Positions 46,201 through 58,200 of a stretch of DNA of 64,000 nucleotides are shown here, one piece after another. Every line of letters starts with the position of its first letter. Positions within the stretch are counted from its first letter, which is position 1. The notes under the pieces were generated by a model, which was not told where the DNA came from, made no database searches, and saw only the letters and a program-made list of their open reading frames with translations. This DNA is from Turbatrix aceti. Its lineage: Eukaryota > Nematoda > Chromadorea > Rhabditida > Panagrolaimidae. Position numbers and translations under genes: made by a program. The DNA is taken from assembly GCA_963969345.1 (NCBI GenBank), contig OZ017768.1, positions 8,270,718-8,334,717 of the forward strand, given 5' to 3'.

Positions 46201-49200
46201 AGTATTTGAATTTGCCATCAAACGCGTTGTCGATAATCGCGGTCGTTGTTGTCGATCTGGACCCGTGCACTGTGACAGGACGATACAAGTTTTTTGCTTG
46301 TTCAGTGCGGTTATTTGTGCCAAACCTTTCATTTTTATTAATGCACGTCCAAATTAATTGGGAAGCAGATTTTGGCACCACCACAAAGATCGCGTAATTT
46401 TGTTTTGACAATTTGACATGCATGTCAGTCCCCTGTTCAATTCTGTGGCCAACATAAAACCTTTCTCGATGTATTTTTTTGTCCGTGATTAAATTTCTGT
46501 AAAAACACAAAAAATCTTTTCTGATAGCGCGATTTATGTCTTGTTCAAAATTTATGCCTTTATCCAGAGTAAAATTTAGATCGCCCGAAAATATTCAAAA
46601 TGGTTAAAAACTCCTGCACCAAGATGCCCCGTGCCACGTTCTCTCTTCCCCTCAAAACGGCGGAGGGCTTCGAGACAACGAAGCTCTACGCCAGGTACGG
46701 GGACGACGCCGAAGGCCTGCGGCACATCTTGATCAGACACGGGCATCAATTTGAAATTTTGTTCAAAAGCCTGTTGTCCGTCATGATCAACGAAGGTAAT
46801 CCCAGTTTTTTTTAAATTCCGTCAACTAACAAAATATTTTTTTTAGAAACCGAAAATGGCGAAACGTTGTTGGAAACGTTTATCCGCTCCGTGATACGGG
46901 GAAACGGATACATCGGAATGGGCATCACAAAATCCAGAAAGCGGCTGCACTATTTCACGCTGACAAAAGGAAAAGCTATGGCCGTGGCCACCCATGTCAA
47001 GGGCCGAGAAGAAACGTACATCACAACGGCCTTCGTTGTGCCGACCAGAAAGGCGTTGGATCAAATCGCGCGCCGGTCATCAATCAGACTCCGAGCAGAA
47101 GTGAAATGCCACTCTAGCACAACGCTCACAAAAAGTACATACTTGGGTTTGGCGTCAAAATTTACAAAATTCTAATCACAATAACCTAGAAGAAACGCGA
47201 AATCGAAATCTCTATTCCTAGATCCAGGATACCCGGCTAAGCAACACACACTTTACAAAAAGCGATCGCAGCAAGTAAAAGAAAAGACGCGCGAAGCGCG
47301 CGCGTCCGTGTGGTGCAAAACATACTCGTTCGTGCGGTCCCAAGCGCATAAGGGAAATGTTACATTGTGCAACGTGCCAGAAGTGAAGCGCCCCGCTCAC
47401 CCTCACAACGCGCTACACGTGATGCGCCAGACGCCAAACATGAACTTCTTGCATTTAATTTTTTTTTGTGTATACTGTCACTAATTTTATTATGTACCCT
47501 TTTTTCGCTTTCATTAATCATCGGAAATAAACATGTACTGTTACGAAAAAACTGTGAAACAATGTTTTTCTATGAAAATGGCAAAAGAACTGTTAAATTT
47601 GCTTTATTTTTCTGCTCGCTTCGCTTTTTTTTCTAAAAAAAATCGCTTGCCACGTTTCAGTTCAGCGGTATTTTTGTTTCTTTGATCAATTTTTCGGCAA
47701 AAATGTTTCTAAAAATGAACAAAGCGGTAAAAATTAAAGGGATTTTTTTCTGACATATTTTTTGTTGTTTTGCGCTAATATTGTTTTTCATTTTTTGCGG
47801 TCGCTCCGCTTTTGCTTGGGAACGGCAAACAACCCTGTAAAAACCCAGAAGCTAGTCAACAAATCGGTAGATATAAGTTCTCACCAAGGTGTGAAATAAA
47901 CCCAACCAAAAGCGTTGACCCATGCGCTTTGCCCATTCTCCTTTTGGGTTGCCATTTTTTTCCCAGTTTTACCTACATAGATGGCATTAGTGTGATGAAG
48001 ACGCGTGCACACTTCACCCAATCTTCCAAACGCTATTTTCTCCTTTTTATCCCACATGCACACACGCACAACACATACCGCGATTTAGACCTTTTTTTAG
48101 ATTGTCAAATCATCCAGAGTATCAATTATAGCCTTTTCCGTGTTCGCTCTTGCCTGAATCTTTCGCCACCATGCCCAAAGCACGTGTCCAGCGTAACAAG
48201 AAAATCTGCGAGGTAAGTATATTTTTTCAACTCAAAAACTCTGATTAAAAAAAAACTTAATTTTCAAGTTAAAATTATAAAAAACATTTTTTGATACTAA
48301 AAAAATTTTTGCAGTCGTACAACAAATCCGAACGCTACGCCACATTCACACTCTGCCCAAAGTCAAAGCGGGACCTTAAAACGACCGAAATCCACGCAAT
48401 GTATGGAAACGCATGCGAAGGCCTGCGTCACATTCTCAATAGACACCGGACCGAGTTTGAAGGGTTCATGATCCAAACAAAAAGTAAGCCAAAATTTTTC
48501 ATCAAAACAGTTATTTTAACAAATAGTTTCCAGAATCTCGCCGCGAAGAGGAGCAAAGGTTGGAAAACTACATCAGAAGGCTCATCCAAGAAGACAGGTA
48601 CATCGGAGTGGGCATGCAAATGAACGGAAAGCTAGCATATTACTTCCGCTTCGTACCTGATAAAACCTTGGCCATCTGCACGCACGTCAAAGAAGGAAGA
48701 ACGGAACCGTCACGCACCTTCATCACGACAGCCTTCGTGGTGCCTACGTCCGCTGCCATGATTCACATTCTGAATAGGTGATATTACCTCAAGTAACGGT
48801 CTTCAATAGGCTCTGTACCCCGCATGCCAGCGACGGTGCGTTGAACCGTGTCGGAAAGCACTCCGACGATCACCCCCAAACTTTATATTTATACTCTCAT
48901 TTACATTATTACAAATTTTTTATCGCTAAAGTTAATATAAAAACAAGTGCACCGCGGCCCTATGGGCCGCTAATGTATGTTTAAACGGAATGTCAAAAAC
49001 GTAAAGTAAAAATGTTGAAAAAATGTTTAAAAAACGTTCAAAAACGTCCAAAAATGTCAAAATTACGTTCAAATGTATGCAAATGTCATCAAACGTTCTC
49101 TCGCAACGAAAGAACGAACGTTGGTACGTTCGGAGCCAACGAACGTTGATACATTCGGAGCCAACGAACGTAAAGACGGCATGTTAGAAATGTAAAGTAA

Positions 49201-52200
49201 AAATGTTTAAAAAACACGTTAAAAAACGTCCAAAAATGTCAACATTACGTTCAAATGTATGCAAATGTCATCAAACGTTCTCTCGCAACGAAAGAACGAA
49301 CGTTGGTACGTTCGGAGCCAACGAACGTTGATACGTTCGGAGCCAACGAACGTAAAATGTAAAGTAAAAATGTTTAAAAAACACGTTCAAAAACGTCCAA
49401 AAATGTCAAAATTACGTTCAAATGTATGCAAATGTCATCAAACGTTCTCTCGCAACGAAAGAACGAACGTTGGTACGTTCGGAGCCAACGAACGTTGATA
49501 CGTTCGGAGCCAACGAACGTTGATACGTTCGGAGCCAACGAACGTAAAGACGGCATGTTAGAAATGTAAAGTAAAAATGTTTAAAAAACACGTTCAAAAA
49601 CGTCCAAAAATGTCAAAATTACGTTCAAATGTATGCAAATGTCATCAAACGTTCTCTCGCAACGAAAGAACGGAACAGAACGCCAATAGTAATGTTTGTG
49701 CCCTGCGGGCAAAGTGGACGCCCCCAACGAACATGTACGTTCGGAGCCAACGAACGTTGGTACGTTCGGAGCCAACGAACGTAAAGACGGCATGTTAAAA
49801 ACGTAAAGAAAAAATGTTTAAAAAAAGGTTCAAAAACGTCCAAAAATGTCCAAATGTATGCAATTGTCATCAAACGGTCTCTCGCAACGAAAGATTAGAC
49901 GGCATGTTAGACACGTAAAGTAAAAATGTTTAAAAAACGTTCAAAAACGTCCAAAAATATCAAAATTACGTTCAAATGCAAATGCAAATGTATGCAAATG
50001 TCATCAAACGTTCTCTCGCAACGAAAGAACGGAACAGAACGCCAATAGTAATGTTTGTGCCCTGCGGGCAAAGTGGACGCCCCCAACGAACGTTGGTACG
50101 TTCGGAGCCAACGAACGTGAAAACGAAACTTAAAAACCGAACGCACAAAAACGTGTAATGATGGTGCCCTGCGGGCAAAGTCAACGTTTTCGAACGAACG
50201 TAGAAAATCGAACGATCGCAGAAACGTAAAAAAACGAACGCACAGATACATACAACGTACCCATGTAACGACGGACGCACACCGACGCACGTAAAAAAAA
50301 ACGTCAATTTATGCACGTTTTTGGCATTTTTGACAACTTTGCCGTCGATCAACCATAAAACGGGATACATGGTTGAAATCGTCTCGTCAAATGCAATCGA
50401 ATAGGGATACTCATTTTATCCGGAAACGAAATTTGCGTACGTCTTTTTGGACACGATTGCTTTTAGGTCAAACAAGTGCACCGCGGCCCTATGGGCCGCT
50501 AATGTATGTTTGAACGGAATGTCAAAAACGTAAAGTAAAAATGTTGAAAAAATGTTTAAAAAACGTTCAAAAACGTCCAAAAATGTCAAAATTACGTTGA
50601 AATGTATGCAAATGTCATCAAACGTTCTCTCGCAACGAAAGAACGAACGTTGGTACGTTCGGAGTCAACGAACGTTGATACGTTCGGAGCCAACGAACGT
50701 AAAGACGGCATGTTAGAAATGTAAAGTAAAAATGTTTAAAAAACACGTTCAAAAACGTCCAAAAATGTCAAAATTACGTTCAAATGTATGCAAATGTCAT
50801 CAAACGTTCTCTCGCAACGAAAGAACGGAACAGAACGCCAATAGTAATGTTTGTGCCCTGCGGGCAAAGTGGACGCCCCCAACGAACATGTACGTTCGGA
50901 GCCAACGAACGTTGGTACGTTCGGATCCAACGAACGTTGGTACGTTCAGAGTCAACGAACGTTGATACGTTCGGAGCCAACGAACGTAAAGACGGCATGT
51001 TAAAAACGTAAAGAAAAAATGTTTAAAAAAAGGTTCAAAAACGTCCAAAAATGTCCAAATGTATGCAATTGTCATCAAACGGTCTCTCGCAACGAAAGAT
51101 TAGACGGCATGTTAGACACGTAAAGTAAAAATGTTTAAAAAACGTTCAAAAACGTCCAAAAATATCAAAATTACGTTCAAATGCAAATGCAAATGTATGC
51201 AAATGTCATCAAACGTTCTCTCGCAACGAAAGAACGGAACAGAACGCCAATAGTAATGTTTGTGCCCTGCGGGCAAAGTGGACGCCTCCAACGAACGTTG
51301 GTACGTTCGGAGCCAACGAACGTAAAAACGAAACGTAAAAACGAAACTTAAAAACCGAACGCACAAAAACGTGTAATGATGGTGCCCTGCGGGCAAAGTC
51401 AACGTTTTCGAACGAACGTAGAAAATCGAACGATCGCAGAAACGTAAAAAAACGAACGCACAGATACATACAACGTACCCATGTAACGACGGACGCACAC
51501 CGACGCACGTAAAAAAAACGTCAATTTATGCACGTTTTTGGCATTTTTGACAACTTTGCCGTCGATCAACCATAAAACGGGATACATGGTTGAAATCGTC
51601 TCGTCAAATGCAATCGAATAGGGATACTCATTTTATCCGGAAACGAAATTTGCGTACGTCTTTTTGGACACGATTGCTTTTAGGTCAAATTTTTGCTCGT
51701 TTTTGGCATTTTTGACAACTTTGCCGTCGATCAACCATAAAACGGGATACATGGTTGAAATCGTCTCGTCAAATGCAATCGAATAGGGGTACTCATTTTA
51801 TCCGGAAATGAAATTTGCGTTTTTCGGATAAAGCCGGATTTAAGCTTATCCGTTGATCCGATAAAAAAATGAGGTACCATTTCGTGATCCCCATGTTCTG
51901 CCGCATCTTTTAAGACTATACCCGGTACCCAGAGCTTTCATTTGCGTACGTACATATGGACACATTTGCTTTTAGATGGGTGTAATGTTCCCCAAATTCG
52001 TTGATTACAAAAGGGGTTCCTGGTTCTGACAAGATCATCATTTGAATACATAAAAATATTTTTTTGACAAAACATAAAACTCAATAACCAAAAACAGGTG
52101 TAAAGGGGACAAAAAACGAGTATTTTGAATTCGGCACAAAATGTGTCGAGAAAACATACTGTAGTCTCATAGCGAAAAAAGTGATTCGGTAGGACAACTT

Positions 52201-55200
52201 TCAACGAGTAATGTACAGTATGCGCGTTCGTTTCTCTCTTTTCGTGCGCATTTTATCGACAAGAGCCTGCATGCCAATTTCACCACATTTTCTAAGTCTC
52301 TTTTCTGTCTTACATAGTTTTTATAAAATTTTTAAATTTTAAAACTTTTGTTTTTAGGTTTTCTGCAATCACATTTCTGCTTGCTACACCTTCGCTTAAC
52401 AACCATCGACAACATGACCCCACAAACAACACACAGTAACACAACAATTACATTAGTAAGTAGTTTTTTTTTGTATTTAAAAATTCCGGACACCACTTTT
52501 TTTATAGCAAGACACTGATACCGAACCACATGAAACCTTCAGCCTCGACTGGAGGGCACATAACGACTTCAAAACACGTGAAATTCACGCAAAATATGGA
52601 AACGACTTAGAAGGCCTCCGACACATCCTCATTCGACATCAATATGAATTTGCAGCTTTTGACTGCCGTTTACGACACAATAAAGGTAAATAACCACAAA
52701 TTTAAATATACAAACTATCAAAAAAAATTTCAGACGAATTTATACTAAGAGATTTTATTCAAGGCGTTCTAATGAGACAAAGTTACATCGGAATGGGAAC
52801 GAATAAGATCGGAAGAACGGCTTACTTCTTCGAGTTGGACGAAGAGAAGGCGATGGCGATTTGCACACACAAAAAAGAAGGTAACAGTACCTTTATTACA
52901 ACTGCCTACGTGATCAGAAAGACATCAATAATGAACGTGATAGAAAACCGTGATAAGTGCTTTGAAAATGATGATTGGTAATGCCAAAAAGTTCATCTTG
53001 TAAATAATTTTTTTTCTCACATCAACACACATTTTTAAAAAAGAAATAAACAATGGCTTGACAAAATGTTTTACGGTTCTTTTGAAACCAACATCGGAAG
53101 AAAACAAATAAAAAAAAATCGTTGTCAAAAATCAATCACAAAGAAATCAGTGTAGAGCATGTTTATAAATTTTAAAATCCGATAATTTTTTTAAATTTAA
53201 AAATGCATTTTTTTAAAACAAGATCATGGTTCCCTTGCAAGACAACAATTGCAAGGTGAACGAACGCAAGAAAATGCGATTTTGAAATCAACACAAAGTG
53301 TCAAGAGAACGACGCACAGTGCCGTAGCGAAAAACGGCAATCGTTGTCCGACCCTTTTTGTGGATAAATATTTTATTGGTGCGCATGCCGATTTCACCAC
53401 CTCTTCTAAACGCAATTTCCCTCGCCACAGATGTTTTCAACATTTATGTTTCGTTTTTAGGATCTCACCTGTAACTCACCTGCAAACAATCAGCTTCCAG
53501 GTAAATTCCGTTCGCTACATCCTTGTCCGGAAGCATTTCCCCGTTATGACACAAGTACGTTATTTTTTGCTCAAAATCCTAGTTTTACACTGTTTTCTTG
53601 CAGCAACCGGTCAAAACCCGTGCAACCTTCGTTCTCGGTCCAAAGGCACAAAAAGATTTCAAAACAACAGAAATTAACGCAGTGTATGGCAACAACTGGG
53701 AAGGCCTGCGCCACATTGTCATTCGTCATCGATCCGAGTTGGAAGACTTTATCGATTCTTTTAAAACCAAAAAAGGTAACCCCAATATTTGAACGTTCTT
53801 TGTTAGCCACAAACACATGAAAAAATTTATTTTAGAAACCGACAGTGATGACGAAAAATTGCTTGAAGAATTCATCCAGACAGTTTTGCACAAAGACGAC
53901 TACATCGGAACAGGCGTGAGGGGATACAATTATCTGGGTTACTACTTCATGCTGGTACAACGAAAGGCTCTGGGAATATGTACCCATAACAAATGGATAA
54001 TGAACAATTATTCCGTTTACATCACAACTGCCTTTGTGGTGGAAAAATCAACAGCAACCAGCAGGATTTGGCGCTACAGAGACGAACAACAAAAAGAAGC
54101 AACTAAATCTGCGACTAACAAGCGTCGAAACACATCAGAAAGCTCCGTAACTGCCATCGATAACATGCCAGAAGCAAAAAAGAGCCGAACCACCGAATCA
54201 GATGTTCAGATCTGTACCAAAGCAGCAAGCCAAGAGTGAAACGCGCCGAAATCAAAACAAAAGTCTAGAAATCATAAACTTAAATAATAAAAATGCTCTT
54301 TTTTTTGTTTGTGTCTGGTCAAGATTACTTGAGTTTGATTAAATTTAAAATTCAATATAAATTAAACCAAAAACCGTAAAACTAAACGAAAAATTTTAGT
54401 AAAAAAAATGAAAAGTCAGATTTTATTAAGCGAAAAACGCACTGCACCAAAAAATAATGACACACACTTCCGGAAATGATGTGAACAATAACAAGTGATG
54501 TCGACATACGTGATTCGACATTTCTTATCATATTTTCCCTACGTGCTAGTAAGCCACATAAATACCCCTTCACCAGTAAAAATAATAAATTTCAGTCCAA
54601 GCGACCGATTCAATGCTAACTACACCTTCCAAAATTATTCGCTATCTCCAGTTCATCAAAAATGATCACAAAACATACCAGCACCATTAAAAAAGTCGCA
54701 AAAGTAAGTTTTTCTAATAAAAAACTCGGATTCACGACGTTTTATCAGTCGCGCACTCGGATAGCCAAATCCGATCCCCATGCATCCTTCGTTATCGGTT
54801 CAAAGTTACAAACAGCCTTTAACGCGACACAACTTTACGCCAAGTATGGAGATGACAAACAAGGCCTTCGGCACATTCTGATTGGTCATCGACAACAGTT
54901 TGGGATGTTTATCCCTAAGCTAAAAACTCGAGCTAAAAAACCCGAAGCAGGTAATAACTCCAAATTGAACTATTAAAAAGGCTACAAAAATATTTTATTA
55001 TAGAAATCACCAAAGAAGACGAAAATCTGCTAGAAGATTACCTCCGAGCCAGCATACAAGAAGACAACTACATCGGACTGGGAAAAACACCCGTATTAGG
55101 ACGATTGGTTCACTACTTCAAGCTGAAAAAAGACAAAGTCTTGGCAGTATGCATTCATGTAAAAAACGTAAAAAAGAAGCTTGCCTATATCACAACTGCT

Positions 55201-58200
55201 TACGTGATAGAAAACGACAAAGCAATGGCCCATATTCAGCATCAGTCCAGTCAGATGCAGGTAAAAGTGAAACTTATTCATCGACCACATCTTCCAATTA
55301 AATCAAAAACCTCACACAAATTATTACTCCCTGCCGTGAGAAATTACTATTGCTCCACGCTAGACTTGAAACACCGAATCACATCCGAATCTCCCTCTTC
55401 GGGCAGCTTGTTGCATTTGGCTTGCACTTCCATTCAAAAATTCTTTTCAATTGTCAAAAATTCCATTATGGAACTGTTTTTGCAGTTTACTGGTATCGTA
55501 AATAATCTCATTTAAAAAAATGACGCATTGAAAAATAAATCAGAGTATAAAGCTTATCTCCATACCATTCCAGCTATGATAAATCAAAAATCCTGTATCT
55601 CGCATGCATTGTCAGCTGCTTCGCTGGACAAAACAGAGCGCTCGATGTGTTCTTTGATCGTTTTTTTATGCTGCAATTGTGACTCAACGTCACGTTCTCC
55701 TATCATTATGACAAAAATTCCAATTCTGTTTGATATCAAGCGGTGTCTCTATTAGTCAACAAAACAGATTCAACGTTTTTCCCACCCTTACCCGCACACG
55801 CAAGCATTTTTTTTGTGCCCCGCAAAAAGCTAGCGCGTGAGTCCGTCAGAAAAAAGTATATCTGTCCGTGTTTGATGTTCCAAAGGTCAGCTACTCACTC
55901 GACAAATCGGAGAACCGTGCAAGTCCATTTGCCCGCCCGTTTGTTTCTCTCTCTGAAAGACAGCTCCAGTTTGTAACCATCTTTCAGTGGTATTTAGCTG
56001 CCGTATTTTTCCAACATGGGTAAACCACGCGCCAGTAACCAAAAAGCCGCGCAAGTAAGTTTTTTTCAATTCTTTTCAAATATTTTGCATCACTTTTTTT
56101 GCAGCAGTACAATCAGTTGGCCGACCCGGCAAGTCAAGATGCAGCCTTCTGTCTCTGTTCGAAGTCACAAAAAGACTTCCAAACATCCAAACTTTTCGCC
56201 AAGTATGGAAACGACGGCGAAGGCCTGCGTCACATTCTGATCGGCCATCGGAAAGAATTTGGCCCTTTTATCAAAAGCCTGCCAACTACAAAAACCCGTA
56301 ATCCTTATATTTCGAAATCGAGCTAACAAAAATCTTTTTTTTTCTTTCAGAAATCGATAAAGAAGACGAAAAGTTGTTGGAAAACTACATTCGTAGTATT
56401 ATCCGGAAAAACAACTACATTGGAATGGGCAAAAAACAATCCGGAAATATGGTTTATTACTTCGACCTTAAGAATGACAAAACCATGGCCGTTTGCATCC
56501 ACGCTAAAGGCGGAAAAAAGAATCCTGTCTATATCACGACCGCTTACGTGGTACCACACGGCACCGCGATGACTCACATAGGAAACATGAAGCCTCGATC
56601 GAATACCTTCAAAATACTTTTTGTTCTCGTGTTCATTGCAATCGTTGTGTACCTGCTCTCTAAATTGTACTTCCATTTTCACTAATTTTTTGTGTTAAAA
56701 TAATCCAAAGTATAAAACGCCACGAAACGTCTTTGTAGTTTGCACAGACATTCACACCTGTATTATACACATACTTTGTTTGCATGTGCACGTAAGTGTT
56801 CACAGTAAATATGGATACTATGGTAACGACACGTCGACTTATACTGTTATGCCCTGCCAGCCGGATTCACCAGTTCAAACACGTTGTGGACTCTTTCCTA
56901 CGTTGTCCTTCAATTATTTACATATAAAAAAAGTCTTCTCGATGTTGCCGCAAAACAGATAGCATTGTAATGTTTATGTTAGTGTGTTGTAAGAATTTCT
57001 TAGCTGTTTCATGGGATCACAGTCATTTGACAAAATAAAGATGTCAAAATGTGGTTGCGTTTTGTCGATCTCTTTTTTTAAGAAATGAATAAATATAATA
57101 TACTAATTACGATTTTTTAGATCTTAGCTTTTTAAAGCTATGTAAATACATTTTAATAGATTTAAAAAACATAAGTTTCTTTATAAATGTATACATTTAA
57201 AGTATTTTTTATTATTCAATTAACATCGGAATCCAACATAAACCACTCCCTTCTGATTGTTAAAAAAAATTACTTAAAAGTAAGCGTGGTTGTCATTGTT
57301 ACCAGCTCTTGATCCTCCAAACACTATCATTTATCGTGTTCCCATAACTGTATTTATAAAATCCATTCACGTGTTCGTCAAATGCTTTTTGTACATAAAT
57401 ACAACTGTGGTGCAGATGAAAAACTAAAACTAAATTACACATTTTTAGAGATGATGCAGAGTTCAGAATTCAGAAGATCTCGATTCAGAGGCATTAGGGC
57501 AAGCAGACAATCCACTCACAAAAAAATATATCTAGTACAGAAATGTCTTGTTTATTTCAAAGGAAATATGCCTTAAATCTAAAACACAAAATGTCTTGAA
57601 ATAAAAAATATGACTTATCTCTGGGTACATATATGTCTTATTTGAGGTAAGAGGATAAATGTCTTATAAGACAAGAGATTTTTGTCACCTCCCCCCGCCG
57701 CCCGAGTGGGTGAAGGGTCGGACCGGTTTGATAGTTGTCACAGCGCGCGGCATCTAATGGTTAAGCATAGCACGCGCCGGCTGTCTGGACTATCCTTCTT
57801 TCCCTGGTCCCTCACTGCTTTTTCTTCGTTCAGCGCGCGTCGCACTCATGGCGAGAGATTTTCCCGCTGCCCGAGCGCGCTGGTCGAATTAGTTGCAAAA
57901 AAAAGAATTTTGGGCCAAATTTGGAATTTTTTACTTTTTCAAATTAGATTTGTAATTAGAATAATATTTGAAGCATTTTGATGTGTTTTTTGGAATTGTG
58001 GGACAATTTTTGATCAAAATCGAGTAGGGTTCGGAAGAAAAAATCCACGGATCTTCGGAATGTCGATAGAAAGCTGAAAATTTCAGGGTAGACTAAAAAC
58101 AAAATTTCCTTTCGAACGACATACTCAGTTTTTTGATTGCGTGTCGATAAATGTCCGAAAAAACGTTTTTTTTCGGAAATTTGAAAAATTCGGAATTTTT

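Noticed and set aside
49259..51500. Long overlapping open frames on both strands (Arg/Asn- and Val/Phe-rich)
   Set aside because: They are produced by the repeat units GTTCAAAAACGTCC and GAACGTTGGTACGTTC, recur with the repeat period and have no independent start or splice context.
48944..51690. CRISPR-like array
   Set aside because: Unit lengths vary, spacers are themselves repeated, and the host is a eukaryote; this is a minisatellite.
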